Shown here: in pieces, positions 50,571-63,300 of the stretch
Layout: each line of letters begins with the position of its first letter
Numbering within the stretch: the first letter of the stretch is position 1
Source of the DNA: Cyanoderma ruficeps
Lineage: Eukaryota; Chordata; Aves; Passeriformes; Timaliidae
DNA length: 64,000 nucleotides
Reading direction: 5' to 3'
Assembly: GCA_008694505.1 (NCBI GenBank)
Contig: VZDJ01004378.1
Span: forward strand, 10,353,472-10,417,471
Notes under the pieces: model-generated
Database searches by the model: none
Seen by the model: the letters and a program-made list of their open reading frames with translations, nothing else
Told to the model about the DNA's origin: nothing
Translations under genes and position numbers: made by a program

Positions 50571-52589
50571 CACACAGAATAGGGACCTTTCACCCAGAAG
50601 AGTCACAACCAGACCCTTTTGTCTCATTGTCTGTCCATTTTCCCATCTGTTTTCTTCCTTGATCCACCTTGATTTAATCTAAGTGCAATCATGAGATCAA
50701 GATTCTGAATAGCTTTGGGAAAATACTATTTCTTATGTCAGGTGTAGTGGTTCAGGCACAGGGATTTCCAAAGGCTGTTCTGATGGTGTATGTCCTCGTG
50801 TCCCTCCTTGTTGACTAAATGTTAAGAGAGATTTCTGTACATGCTGTGTGGCTCTAAGGCTCTACTGGAATTGATAGATAACTCATGTATTGAAAGAATC
50901 AACTGACAATTAGGAGGCAGGAAACTACGTTTTTAAAAAAATTAGGTTCTTTCTTCTTTTCTCACCAAAAATCTGAAGAATACAGAAACAATGCTTTAGT
51001 CGTAGTCATGAAACCAATAGGAAGAAACCATTACTTGTCTGCTAAAATCTTCGGAGTACTGCTAAACCTACCTCATGAGTATGTATCTTTGAAAAGTAGT
51101 CTTTAAAACACAGAGGATCTTCAAAATGGTGATGGCAGCTAAAACCTATAAAAAACGCCAATGGATCTCACCAACATCTGTTCTGAAATGTGTAAGCTTA
51201 AAACCAAAAGGCACAAATAATGTATTGTTCCAAAATCCACCAGCAAGTTCTAGTAAACATTGAATTGATTTTCCTTTTTTCTCCTTTTTGCAGCTGCTAG
51301 TTGGATTCGAACTGTTTATTCATAGGATGAAAGAGATGTTTTTAAGTATTCTCAACAGTTCCAAGTGATTGATGTAAATTTAAAAAATGCTACTCTGATT
51401 TCAAGAGAGTTGCTAGGAAACATGCATTTTGAAGATGAAATCTCCCACTGAGCTTGACTTTGGCTGTATAATAAGAAGTATGTTATAGGGTATCTTGAGT
51501 TACAGATTATATGGATAAACTGTTAAATTTTTATGTATATAAATACATCTGCTCTGAACTTATTGAATATACATGATTCATTCCAGTATCTCTATTTACT
51601 GATGAATAACAAGATATTACTAAGTTCAAGAAAATGTGAAAATCAAATGAAAATGCCAAGAGCATGATAAAGATTTTTATGCAATCTTAATTTCATTTTT
51701 CTGGAACATAAAATTATTTTTTTCTTAGAAATGGATCTCTTTAAGATTTAATATCAATATGATGTTCTGATTAGTATGTTTTTTCTTTTATAAACTTCAA
51801 CAAAATTTTAAGCTCAAAAAAAGTAACAGCGATTATACACTTAATTTTTCTGAAGAAGTCAATGTGTTTTCTCCCTTAAAAGTTATTGGCCAAAGTAGCC
51901 TAAAAATCTATGTTATCATGAAGGAACACCAAGTTTTAGTATCATACGGGATGCTCAGGACTTGGAAGGAGGTGTATTGGTTTTTGTTGCTGAAATATTT
52001 TACCAGGCAGCCTTTAAGCAGCAAAGCCCTTACAGCAAGCTTTCAGAAAAGTGAGAAATGCCTGTGAGTTACGACAGTAGTAAGTGATCTTTTCCTTATT
52101 TATTACCTTAAAAGATGGAGCAACCTGTTGCTGATAGAGCAAATACTGTGGATAGGGACTGTCTGTCCGACCCTTTGTTGCTGGCATAATAATTCAAGAC
52201 AGTGTGTAAGTACCACTAAGCAACACTTCAAGATCTGAAAGTATTTCAAAACTATGTTTTTGCAGCTGACTTAAGAAAAATAAGTAAACTGTATTAGTAA
52301 TTAATGGTAAGGATGAGTTGTTGAGCTTACTACAAATTAGAAGGTGCCTAATATTCCTGAAAATACTTGTTTGTAATAGTATTACCTGATGACCCTTTGT
52401 TACAGAGGTGTTGGTTAACTGCAGGCTGAGACAGATGTGTGACTGCTCTAAGGCCCTTGTAGGGAAGAGAATTAATGTTGATTTATAATGAATCAGTGGA
52501 TGCAAATAAGAAAAACAAGACATATTATTAGTTGTGTGAACTATGAGGACAAAATAACAAAAAGACAAAACAGAGAGAAATCATGAAAA
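50571..52589. other. Unique non-coding DNA
   Basis: No gene was recognised. A textbook acceptor (TTTTCTCCTTTTTGCAG) ends at 51293, but no donor or polyadenylation signal follows at a convincing distance, so an exon is not called. Confidence 0.5.
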
Positions 52590-53558
52590 TCAGAAGGATG
52601 ATACAGCCTGTGTTGTTGCATTCTTCCTCAAGTGTAGGAACCTGCATTTGCCTTCATTGAATTTCAGACAATTCTTCTTTGTCCATCTCTCCAACCTGCC
52701 GAGGCCCTTCTGCAGGGCTCACAGCACTCTGGGGTATCAGCTCCTTTCAGGTTTGTGCTGTCAGTGAACTTACTGAGAATGCATCTTCATCCAAGTCATT
52801 GATGAATATGTTAAATCATACTGGGCCCAGTACTGAACCTTGGGGGACACTAGTGACAGGATTGCAACTAAACCCTGTGCCACTTACTATGGCACTGTGG
52901 GATCTGCTGTTCAGCCAGTTCTCAATCCACCTTGCTGTTCACTGATCCAGCCTGTGCTTCCAGGGTTTTCCTATGAGGATATTGTGCAAGACAGTGTTGA
53001 GGTTGAGCTAGAAAATACCCACTGTTCTCTCCTCATTCATCCAGTCAGTTATTGTATTGTAGAAGGCAATGAGGTTAGTCAAGCATGATTTTCCTTTAAG
53101 GAATCTTTGTTGCCTACTCCTGATGGCTTTCTTGTCATCCATGTGGATAGAGATGTCCTCCAGAATGAAGCACTACATCAGCTTTCTGAAGATTGAGGTG
53201 AGGCTGACTTTTTTGAAGACTGGGGTGGCCTTTGCTTTCTTCTAGTCCTCAGGGACCTTTTCTGATCACCACAACCTTTCAAAAATAATTCCAAGCAGCC
53301 TTGTTAGGGTGTCCATCAGCACTCTTTGAGCATCCTCTTGTAACCAGTGTTCCCACTCCATTTAGCAATGGACCCACATTATATCTTTTGTTTTCCTGTT
53401 GTTATTGGTGCCATTGAAGAATCCCCTCTTGTCTTCCTTGTCATTTTTTATCCAGATTTAATTCCAGATGGTAGTAAATTCCAGATCACCTCCAAGTTAC
53501 TCGTTCTTTGTATTTCCAAGCCGATGTTTATTAAGCAAAATCACAGAGCTGGTTGAGT
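52590..53558 (-). mobile_element. CR1 LINE RT fragment, old copy
   Basis: Read on the minus strand, the copy begins upstream of the RT (about 53558) and passes through segments matching the region before motif A (the 'cctactcctgatggctttct' area near 53117). Motif B is clear at about 52785-52862, PVTSxVPQGSVLGPVxFNIFIND. The catalytic box follows near 52745-52775, where the FADDT motif reads LTAQT, so both Asp are lost. It then continues as RLERWTKKNCLKFNEGKCRFLHL to about 52620. The 3' end of the element is missing, unlike the other CR1 copies here, which all reach the tail; a later deletion is likely. Stops and frameshifts are frequent. Confidence 0.9.
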
Positions 53559-54685
53559 TATCCAGCCTGTTAAAATATGTTAATAAACTGATTCTGGGTT
53601 TGTTTTTTTTTTAATTATTGGTTACTTAGCACCTGTAAGCAGTCAAAAAATGTTGAGTTACTGGAGGGGAAGAATTAGACTGCATGTTGCTCCAACTTCG
53701 TGCTTTTTTGTTATGTCATTGCATATTGTCCTTGAAATTGTAAATTCTGTTCAAGAAGAGCATCTTACTTATGGGCTATCAAATTGACATGCTTTTTAGC
53801 TGGATTTCATTCATGTGAAAGAGACAGTGTAGCTATGTTCTTTGTATAGAATGAAGTGGAAAATATTAGAAGCACTACTGTTGCTGATGGACTGTTTGGG
53901 CCAGTGGGCAGTATTGCGAGCAGTGGATTTGAGATTCCATTTCCACTTGAACAAATCTGTCAAAAACAAAGATTATAATTATAGAAATCATAAGGAAATG
54001 AAGTATTTCTACAAGGCTTTATGAAGGGAGCTAAAGTCACTCTTAGACTCCTAAGTGAGAGCCAGCTAACACCTAAAATCCTCTGCAGGTGCAGCAGTGT
54101 TGTAAGAACAAGGCTGGCTTGGAACTATGCTTGCAGCAATCCCAGACCACTGAAATGAGACAAATCTGTGCAGTGGCAAGGAACTTGACTATCATAATGT
54201 TTCCAGTAATAGAGAAAGCTATAAATGCTAGTGGCTGAAGTATTGGCTTCAGAAGTAAATTGGATTGTGTGTGGGTGATGGTTGAGAAGCCAGACTTGTG
54301 AACAAGGTTCAGTGCCCTTTTTAATGGCACATTTTTATCTAGATTGTCAAAACTTGTTCATTGATCACAAAATTAATTTCCAAAGTCCAAAATAGCAGAA
54401 GAGGACAAAAAGTGATACAATAAATAGTATGCAATGTAAATAATTTTTTAAAGATAAAAACATTTTTTGGTATTTCTACATACTGAGCAACTCATAAAAT
54501 TTGTGAGGAGTTACTTATCATAGAAGAAAAGGCCAACTCTGTTAAGAAAATAAAGACAAGGAGCAATTACATGCTTACAAAAATCACTGAAAGAGTCTGA
54601 AGTAAAAACAAATACAAAACACTGATTAGGCTGAAGTATTGTGTGACTCCTAAAAGACTTTGATTATGACTTGCCACTGTGTTAA

Positions 54686-54697
54686 TTTGCGCGGGAA
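54686..54697 (+). promoter_or_regulatory. E2F-like site TTTGCGCGGGAA
   Basis: The word contains GCGCGGGAA, a good match to E2F binding sites, with two CpGs preserved inside strongly AT-rich DNA where CpG is rare. It is flanked by homeodomain/HNF1-like GTTAAT and by ATTGCAATTATAT. Retention of CpG outside an island can reflect selection, but one site is weak evidence. Confidence 0.25.
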
Positions 54698-55129
54698 TTA
54701 TTGCAATTATATATATTCATTTTTTGTAAAAGGGTAGAGAACCACTCATTTCTTCTAGATTACTGTATCTGTTTACAGTCTAATGTGGATGGAATCTCTA
54801 CCAATTCTGAAACTTGAATGTCTGTAATTATCATAATATACCAGGAAATTACAATCATAACAAGCATCTTGATTTACCTCTTCTAGCTAAGTGTACAATG
54901 CCAGAGCTCCTAACACTTTCTTCTGCCCCCTCCCTTCCCCTTCAGCACTTGGGGTTCCTGACTGGAGCCCGGAGTGGATGGGATGTTGGGGGCTGATGCA
55001 GTAATCACACTGTTCCCACACTGAAAGCCTTGGCAAGGAAGGTTCAGGAAAGCTCTTCCATGGTAAATGTTGAGATTTACTGACAGAGGCAACTGGTAAT
55101 TCTCATACACCTTTATCTACCTATATCTC

Positions 55130-55325
55130 CTTCACATTCCCTTTCTACCTTTTCTACTGGCCCTTTTGGGGTGGTTTATTGCTTCCATCTTCCCACATAT
55201 CACTTACATGTCCCACATGGTATCCCTTCCCTCTGTAGAGTTGAGATCTTTGTCTCCCCTTCACCCCTTCAACATCCCCTACTGTTGCTCTGCTGTCCTG
55301 TCTATCCCTATCCCTATCCCTTCTT
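55130..55325 (+). repeat. Pyrimidine-rich low-complexity tract
   Basis: The plus strand is strongly C/T-biased here, including three tandem TATCCC units at 55303-55320. This is not telomeric repeat, which would be CCCTAA. Low-complexity sequence; no family recognised. Confidence 0.6.
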
Positions 55326-56199
55326 GATTTCAAATCTGGTAGATTATGTACTTTATTTCTACTGCCTTTGATCTTGAAATTCTTTATTCAATTGACTTCA
55401 ATTACCTGCTGTTTGTAATTTCTTTTTGTGTCTACCCTATAAATGCTTTATGTCCTTGCAAAATGATGATGTCATCTGCATGTTTGGATTTAGCAGGGAA
55501 GTGATGGAAAACACTGTCCACTTCCATAGCTGTAAAATATCTATTTTTGGTGTCTTTTTCTCTTTAATAAATGCCAAAGTGCACTGAAGGTCTGAAGAAA
55601 ACCACACAGGATATGGCAGAAAATGTAGGCATTTTTGTAAAGTGCATTTTGAGAGATTAAAGAATCTTTGCCATTGGATACTGTAGAGAGACAGGTTTAC
55701 CTTTGTGTCATGGGAACACTTCCCATCCTCATGAAGCATCACGAGACACTGCAAGCCTCCAGAAGCACTCTGGCAGGTCCCTGTGTTCAAAATGGAACGG
55801 GCTTCCCATTCAGCAGTCAATGCCCCAGTTTTTTCCACCTCCTTTGGGAGGATTGCACTCCAGACAGCTCACCAGAACTTGTGTTTTTTGAATCTAGCAA
55901 GGGCTCTGTAGTGGTGACTGGGTCTTTTGGGAAACTGAACAGTCAAAAGGGATCTAAGTGCATTAATGAGCATTAGCTAGTAATTAAATATGGCATGGTT
56001 GCAGTTAAATGCCTGCTCATTTTATTACATATTTTTAAATGTCTTACTTGTTTGCTGAAATTGTGATGCTTTCTTTGGAAGAAGAAAGATCATGTACTGT
56101 GCAGACTGAAGGAAGTATGTCTAGGTATGTAGTCACTCTGCTTTTTCAGAGGAGAAAAGTGACTTGGCTGAGTTGGGAATGATTTTTAATTAGGCAGCA

Positions 56200-56560
56200 A
56201 TATCCTTCTCACTCTGCAAAGAAAAAAGGCTGAGAGCTGTAAAGCAGAAGGAGATCCTGCTGCCTGAGCCCTGCAGCCCACGGTGCTGCCTCTGGCAGCA
56301 GTGCTGCTACCTTGGATACGCTGGGACGACTCCTTGGGTGGCTGGGCGGTGACACTGCACAGCTATGCCACCTCACACACACAGCAATAACCTGCGTGCT
56401 GTCTCCTCTCATAGCAGCCTGTTCTGCCAAAATTCAGCAGAGCGATGCGAAACAGCTTCTCACCCACAAGCTGAGATGAATCAGGAGGGATGGCTGTGCT
56501 ATATATACAGAACCCACTCAGCCGAAACAAGTGAGAGTAGGGAAAGGATTTAAATCCTGG
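56200..56560. promoter_or_regulatory. Promoter-like patch with TATA box
   Basis: GC and CpG are moderately raised (about eight CpGs by eye), and a TATATATA box lies at 56500-56507 near the plus-strand end of the patch. If used on the plus strand, transcription would start near 56530. No splice donor or recognised coding sequence follows at once. The 73-codon minus-strand frame through the GC-rich part is unassigned. Confidence 0.25.
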
Positions 56561-56819
56561 CAGGGTGGATATTTTTGTCTCTGAATAAAACAAAGTATTT
56601 ATAGCATTTACTGACACAATTTTTATTTACTGCAATTGGAGCCATTGTTCAAACCGGGTTTTTTTTCTGAGCCAGCAAAAAGGGATTTTTTTGAGAATTA
56701 GAGGACATTGTATCTTTCCAAAATCAAACCTAAATTCTGCTGAAGAGAGGGAGGAGGGATCTTCCATCTATGACTATAATGTCAGAGAACACAGTGCTCT
56801 TAACAATCTCCTCTATCAA

Positions 56820-56990
56820 TACACTTGAACACAGTTATTATCACCATGAGCTGCTGTGTAATTACCGTCGTTCCCTAAAGAGTTCCTGTTTCTTCACAAT
56901 TTAATTATGTGCATTATTTCAGCATAACTATGCAATTTAGTCGTGTCATTTGGAAACAAGTGTTTCAGGGAAGGCAATGTCATATCACAA
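56820..56990. promoter_or_regulatory. Enhancer-like element, homeodomain/POU words
   Basis: TAATTA at 56859-56864, TTAATTA at 56901-56907 and the octamer-like TATGCAAT at 56929-56936 lie in complex sequence with three isolated CpGs (ACCGTCG near 56865, TCG near 56942). There is no repeat family, no coding frame and no low complexity. These traits are common in conserved non-coding developmental enhancers; only a cross-species alignment can settle it. Confidence 0.3.
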
Positions 56991-57900
56991 GGATGTCATA
57001 GGCAGGGCATGGCTGCTGGAAAAGTATACAAAGTAATTTCTTGATCTAACCTACCAGTGTCATCTGGATTAGTCATACAGACACACTAGTTCATATGTTG
57101 GTCAAGGTAGGTGCCTGAGATAGTTGTGGATGTCCTTTGTGTGACAGAATCTGAAGAAACTTTAGTGCCAACAGAAGTGAGAAGATAAAGACATTTAATA
57201 AATTTTTCTCCTTGGATCCAGCTACAGTAAGCATATGTGTTTGTTGCCAATGTAAGAGCCTTTTTCTAGGAAATATTTCTAAATGAATCTCAGTTCTGGG
57301 GAATCAGTTTAACTCTTGTATGTGTTTTGCTGAGCATGGTTTTCATGTAACAGCTATAATTGTAGGGTCATATAGCTTTTAACTTTTTATTAAGGATTTA
57401 TTCTATTAAAAAAAAAGGGGAAAATGCCGTGTGACAGCTTCTGTAATTTGTGATATTTTTTGTCATTTTCCTGCATAATGAGTTTATCAAAACACTCAAA
57501 CTCTGTTCTAAGGCAAGTTCACTGTTTGAGGCATGTTCAAATGAATATCTTAGCATTATTCTGAGAAAGAGAGGACAAGTAAAAGGCCTCAGTGGCCAAG
57601 GCATGTTCCTGGCCACCTCAGGGGAAGACATGAGACAAGTGTGTTTGTACTTGTGCTTTGTAATTTAAAATTAACCCTTTCTTGATGTTGGAGGTGGGAA
57701 ACAGGGCAGTTTCAAAACAAGATCTAAAATATCTGGATTTTAGAAATGAATAATTTAGTAAAAATTTTGACATGGAAAGGGCAAGAGTTATGGTAAAAGG
57801 TGGGCATCATCGTCAGAGTCATCGATTCCTGGCATGGGAGGTTGGAAAGCAGAAACATTGAGATTACACCTTGCAAAAAGTGGCAATGCAATATTAGACT

Positions 57901-58005
57901 CATATAATCACTCAGGTTGGAAAAGACCTCTTGAGATAATTGAGTCCAGCTGCTAGCCCACAACTGCCCAATCTACCACTAAACAGTGTCCTTAATCTAC
58001 AAATC
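57901..58005 (-). repeat. CR1 LINE, 3' terminal fragment
   Basis: The plus strand shows the reverse complement of the CR1 tail: 'ataatcactcaggttggaaa' from 57904, 'agacctcttgagataattga' from 57924, then 'gctagccca', 'accactaaacagtgtcctta' near 57975. The element thus points toward lower coordinates. Good similarity over 100 bases; no coding part remains. Confidence 0.85.
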
Positions 58006-59001
58006 TTCTTTTTTTGGCATGCACTGTGTCCTCAGATGCATATTACTGAAGGGTGTTTAAATATGTACAAACATATTTTATAGTAAAATAGTAACAAAAT
58101 GAATATACTGAGGGGACTGGATGATACCAGCATGTTCCTGAAATACAATATTCTGTCAGTGATAAGCTGGAAGCCTTGCTTTGTGTGAAGTTCTTAACAA
58201 GTGCTATAGCAGGAGCAATGAAGAAGCAAGAACAAGGTGTGGTGGATGTAAAGGATGTATTTATATATTCATGACAAGAAATCCATCAAAAAAGCCTAGA
58301 GAATCGCACGTTGCAAACACGATGACAAATACAAACATTTCCCTAAAGAAATAGATAATAGTCCCCAACAAGAAACAAAAAGCTAGCAAAATACTCTGAT
58401 TGAAAGTAGTAACAAATCTTACAGAAGTGTCTAAAAAATAATTTATAAAATCTTAGGATGTTCAAAAGAAGCTGCAAGCTTTTTTTGATTGGTTTTAGTA
58501 TATATACAGGCAGAGTTTCTCCCATATGGAAAAGAGAAACCTTTGAAAGCAACCTTGCAATAATGGTTATATTCAGTATTTAAAAGGAAACTCATAAAAA
58601 ATAAAACTACCTGTGTAAAGGAACATTAATCGTATATTAAAAGTTTAAAATCAGTTTCACTGTAGTCTTCTTTTTACAGACTTTGAAGTCATGAATTGAA
58701 ATGTAGTATTTACTGAGATGGAGGATAGACTCCAGAAGAGAAGTGTAAAAAAAAGGATGTTCAGTTTTAACATTTACCATATTACACTATCACCAGAAAA
58801 TCTGAGTACTCCAAAACAGAGTGCTCTCTGAATAAAAGAATTTATTTGATCCAGAAATTCTGATGATGCATTTATTATTCAAGAGATTCTCTCCTATATT
58901 AACACTTAAGTATTCAGTTTAGTCACATAATCTACCAGGCCAAATGTGATATGAGATAAAGCTTTATGTCTGAATTACTCTCTCTTCTTTTTCTGTAACA
59001 G
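58006..59001. other. Unique AT-rich DNA upstream of an exon candidate
   Basis: No feature was recognised, apart from a pyrimidine-rich run immediately before 59002. Confidence 0.55.
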
Positions 59002-59131
59002 GAACTTTTATTTCTCTGCATGATGGTATTCCAGTGCACAATTCCTTTTGAGATAATGGCTGAACAGAAGATAACCATTTGGTTTTTCATCTATCATCTT
59101 ATTACACCTTGTTTTGTCTACTCTCTGACAG
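59002..59131 (+). other. Candidate spliced exon (130 nt)
   Basis: Both splice signals are strong: a pyrimidine tract with acceptor (CTTCTTTTTCTGTAACAG) ending at 59001, and the donor CAG|GTAAGA at 59132. One of three frames is open for all 43 codons, and an in-frame TAA lies directly upstream in the presumed intron. The translation starts ELLFLCMMVFQCTIPF, then EIMAEQKITI, then the hydrophobic WFFIYHLITPCFVYSLT, which would suit a membrane segment. I do not recognise the protein. In AT-rich DNA an open frame of this length is not rare, so it could also be an exon of a non-coding RNA or a decoy. Confidence 0.33.
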
Positions 59132-60338
59132 GTAAGACAATCTCCTGTGTTAATTCATTAAAGTAACTGTTGTTAATTGTATGTGTTTCAAGAACAATTA
59201 GAATGTTTGTGTGGCTTTAATTTATTTGTGCAGACACAACAAATTACTAAATGTGAACAATGAAACTGGCAGGAAACATATTTATTAGAATGGCTGCCAT
59301 AATAAAAAGTTTGAAAAAAGACAGATCTGGACTTTAAAGTTGGCATTGTCTAATTTGATACACAGAATGAAATCTTTCTCTAGATTATAAAAAGTATGTC
59401 AGTTATCTATTGTGCAGTGATGATCAACATGTTTAGAATAATGAAAAAAAATTCTATATTATTGACACCATTTAAAATTCATAATTTTTCAGAAGTTCAG
59501 TGTAGTGGTGGTTTTCATAATATAGTGGGGCAGTTCTGCATATTCTGACTTCAATTTTTAATTAAAAATTATAAAATTTTTCATAAAGAGAGGTGGAGCC
59601 ATAAATAATAAAATATTCTGGAGTCATATTTCTAGCATCTGCATTTAGAGAAATGTTTGCAATTGAAATTTTATTTCCATTTTAAGAGATAGAGGGAAGT
59701 CTGTGAAAAGGCAAAATTCCAACTGTTCCAAACCACTTTGAGACTTGTAAAACTTGTTTCAGCTTCCCATGCGAATTTAAATGAATGCTGGGTTTTAGTT
59801 GCTGGGATGAATTTTACTGTTAGTGTAAACAGAGCATGGGCTCTGTTCAATATCAAAAGATACTGACCAATATTTGAAAAGTGCAAACATTGTAGACTAA
59901 TGTTTTGGTTAATTTCAAAGTAGGCTTTAGATCCTTCTCTTCTTTGTGTCACAGACTTGCTTAATCTGGGATATCATTTCAGTCATTTCCTCTATTTCAC
60001 TGCCATGAGACCATATTCCTTATATTGAGTCAAAAAATCTGCCTTAAACTGTGATGTAAGCTCCTTGCCTTTTAGAAATTAGTCCGGAGCTCACAGGAAT
60101 GATTTCCGGTTTAGCAGAAAAATTACTTTATTCTATGGTTTTGAATACTGTTCTTTATTCCACATCTGAGTTTGATGGAGGATTTACTGATGCCTGATAA
60201 AAATCAATACCTTCACAGTATATTTGCTGTGCATTTCAAGAGGTTTTTTCCTTGTTAAGAGGCTTACTGATAGCACCAAAATTAAAAGTTTAAACTCACC
60301 ACTTTAATTCAATACTGGGCTTTTCCTGAAATTATAAT
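59132..60338. other. Unique AT-rich non-coding DNA
   Basis: No gene was recognised. A 93-codon minus-strand frame at 59671-59952 has no family resemblance. Confidence 0.55.
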
Positions 60339-60380
60339 AACAACAACAACAACAACAACAACAATAATAATAATAATAAT
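60339..60380 (+). repeat. (AAC)n(AAT)n compound microsatellite
   Basis: About eight AAC units (60339-60363) pass directly into six AAT units (to 60380). The AAC block probably arose from AAT or the reverse by a single substitution followed by expansion. Likely polymorphic in length. Confidence 0.93.
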
Positions 60381-63300
60381 GACTGTGAAGTGCTGTCAGT
60401 AATGTTACACACATGATTTTGGTCTGGATCTGTTGATGTCAAACAAAACAATCAGCTGCAGTAGCCAAATAAGTGTTGGATACTGTTTGATAAAAGAGGT
60501 GAGTCAGTCAAGGAGAACAAATGTTCAGGTAACTTCTTGACAGGCAGGATCGAATGATTAATGTTATTGTGTATTCTGCACATCACTGTTGTGCCTATTA
60601 GCTAAAAAAACATTGGCACCAGAATGTAGCTGCTGGCAAGTGCCTGAGGATGACATTGGAAGGTGGTGTACCGTGGCGGGTCACAACTAATGGACATAGG
60701 AAGAACAAAGAGGGCTATCATGGCACTGCAGACAGTGTGAGCACACACTGACACTGTCATAGCAAGGTTTGTTTGATCTCTCACTGGTCTGTTCTCGGCA
60801 CTCTTAGATTCCCACAAGATTGGAGCCATTGGTGTGAAGGGTTGGAAATCCAGGGCAGGTACTAATAGGGCTGTTACTGTTCAAAGAAATTTCCTAACTT
60901 ATTTTCTGCTGTGGAATAAATACTTGCTTGCATTTTTCATCAAAAGCCAAGGTTAAGACCTGTGACAATCTCTAAAGGTGTGGCACCACCCTCCAATGTG
61001 GAAGATGCCTAGTTTTATATAATCAGAGAGTGGTTGTTACTAACAGTGTATTTCTGCAAGGCTGAGTAGTGCACATGCTATCTTGTTCCTGGACCTGCTC
61101 TACTTCGCATGAATCATTCAATAACCTTTTGAGTGGAGAGAAAATCTGCTTCTGTCATCTAGGGTTTATGGCACCCGTCCAGGTTATATAAATTTGGTGT
61201 TGCAGTCTTTGCTCATCCCCAGCACTCAAATCTTGCTGGATGGTTTCCCATTTCAAATGGGTGTGAGAGCTGCTGGCAGTCTTAGCAAATTTTCCTTTTG
61301 AATATATTTCTTGGCAATGAAAATGCCATTGTATCCAGCAAATATGTATCGGCAGTAACCAAGATGAAATAGAACTAGTTGCTTGGAAGTATTCTCAGTG
61401 TGGTTAAAAAGTGAAAGATACTGAAGAAAAAGAAGGAGCACCACTAGAGTGATCAAGTGATCAACCTTAGGAGTGTTCTTTCACACATGATGTTATCAAA
61501 GGGAATGCTGGCATTGTCAATGGTAAAGGAGGATGTGTAAGCTGGGGACAGTTTTTGAGTAAAGAGGTCATGAGTTCTCATTTAAATATCAAGACAGACC
61601 ATGTTGCAGAGTGAAGAGACAAGTTAACTGGAAGCATATGTTGAAAGCAGAGTATTTAAGAAGTTGTTTTAGAACCTTTTAGTAACACGCACTTTCTCTG
61701 CAAGTATATTTGTCTCCTCTTGCCTTCTGTGGTGCTGGATCTACAGTTCTAGGTGGTGCTACTCTGTGAATTGCCTTTGGCAAACTTGTCTATGACTCTG
61801 TAATACAGATTTTTGCAATCCATGCTTCCAAATAGACTAACTATTGTATTAACTGCTCTGGACCCAGGAAATGGATAGCTTGCAGATACATTGTGTTTTG
61901 AGATGTCTCACCCTAGAGGTGTCCCCAGGTGTAAAGATACCAGCCAAAAAGCCTGAAAGTATTCAGAATTCATGTATTTTACTGAGCATTGAGAGCTTTC
62001 AGACTTTAACAGCTAGAAGTATTTGGGAAACAGAGAGCTAGCAGCCTGAAGCTGCACTGATTTGAGATGTTCAGAATTGAGCCTGAAGTGATGACAAGTG
62101 TTCTGAGACTCTATAAGCTGAGGGGTTTAATTTGGTTTCAAATTGTTGTTTTTCTCACTGTAGGAAATTCTAAAAAAAGTTTCCCAAAGTGAAGCATGTA
62201 TGTTTTTAGAAATTCAGAGTTTGTTTTAGTGTAAACACCTTTATTTTTTTAGCCAGTTCTATTTTGTGGTAATCAAAGGCAGAAATTGAGAAGTGTTGCA
62301 TTGACTGGCCATTTCTCATCAGTGGTGAATGTGCACGTACTTAATTGAAGGGAATCAAAGATTTTATGAGTCAGTGCATCAGAGGTATAGGCAGAGATCA
62401 TCTTCTGCAATGAGACAGGAGCAGTATTTATTTTACAGGTAAATAAGTGCTTGAAATGTAGTCTTGCAGATATAAGCTGGTGAAAAAGCCATAAATAATT
62501 CGGTCTTCCACTTACTGATAGAACAGACAGTTGTTACAAGGGTTGCTTTTCAGAGCACACTTTGAGTAGTGCAAGGCAAATGAGAGCAGCAAATCACTCC
62601 TCAGGGAACATGTCAGGGATTGTCAGTCCACTGCCAAAAAAGTTATTTCATGCCTATTACTGATAATATTTGACTCTTCTCCACTTCCCCCTGACATTTC
62701 TCCAACGCATTTCCAAGTTGCCTTTGACTCCCCATTAGATTCATGTCCTAAGTCTGAATTTCAAGCTTTTCTGTCATCTGCTACTTCCCATATACATCAG
62801 TGAACTAAAGTGTACCTTCACTAGGGATACTAACCTATCACCAAAACAATTAAGACTGTTTTTCAGCTACAGCTTGTTTTGTTCTTCCAAAAGACTAATC
62901 AAAACCTGCAAAGACCCTCTATTTTGTTGTGTTTAATGAATAGCAGATTACATTTGGCTATGAAAGGAATCAATAGTGAAAAATGTCCCTCTGATAATTT
63001 ATTTCTCATAAAACTGTTCTACTTTTTACCTTGGGATTTGATAGGGCACAGCCAGACAGTAACTGAGTTTGGGTCAGATCATGCCTTAGAAGGCTGCTTG
63101 TCACTGGTAAACTATTCTGAATAGTGCGAAATGAGGCAGTAGTCCAGGGGTAAAAATGTCAAAACCCTTCTGCATTTTAGGCAACCAAATTTCCAAAAAT
63201 CCGAAGGAACTGAAACTTTAGAGAAGGCTGGTAAAGCAAGAAAGCCAGTAAGATGCAGAGCCTCTCAGTGCAAGGCAGTTGTTTTGATGCTGTTATGCAT

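Larger units (their letters stand above)
53559..56199. other. Unique non-coding DNA
   Basis: No gene was recognised. It holds an isolated CpG-containing motif at 54686-54697 and a pyrimidine-rich tract at 55130-55325 (both listed). A 133-codon minus-strand frame at 55437-55838 and a 102-codon plus-strand frame overlap each other and neither is recognised. Confidence 0.5.

Noticed and set aside
51294..51500. Exon after an excellent acceptor
   Set aside because: No donor or AATAAA within a sensible distance and early stops in all frames.
55303..55320. TATCCC repeats as interstitial telomeric sequence
   Set aside because: The unit is TATCCC, not the vertebrate CCCTAA, and only three copies are present.
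60602..60829. 75-codon minus-strand frame with a hydrophobic run, considered as a receptor fragment
   Set aside because: The resemblance is limited to a few residues and no family motif is intact.
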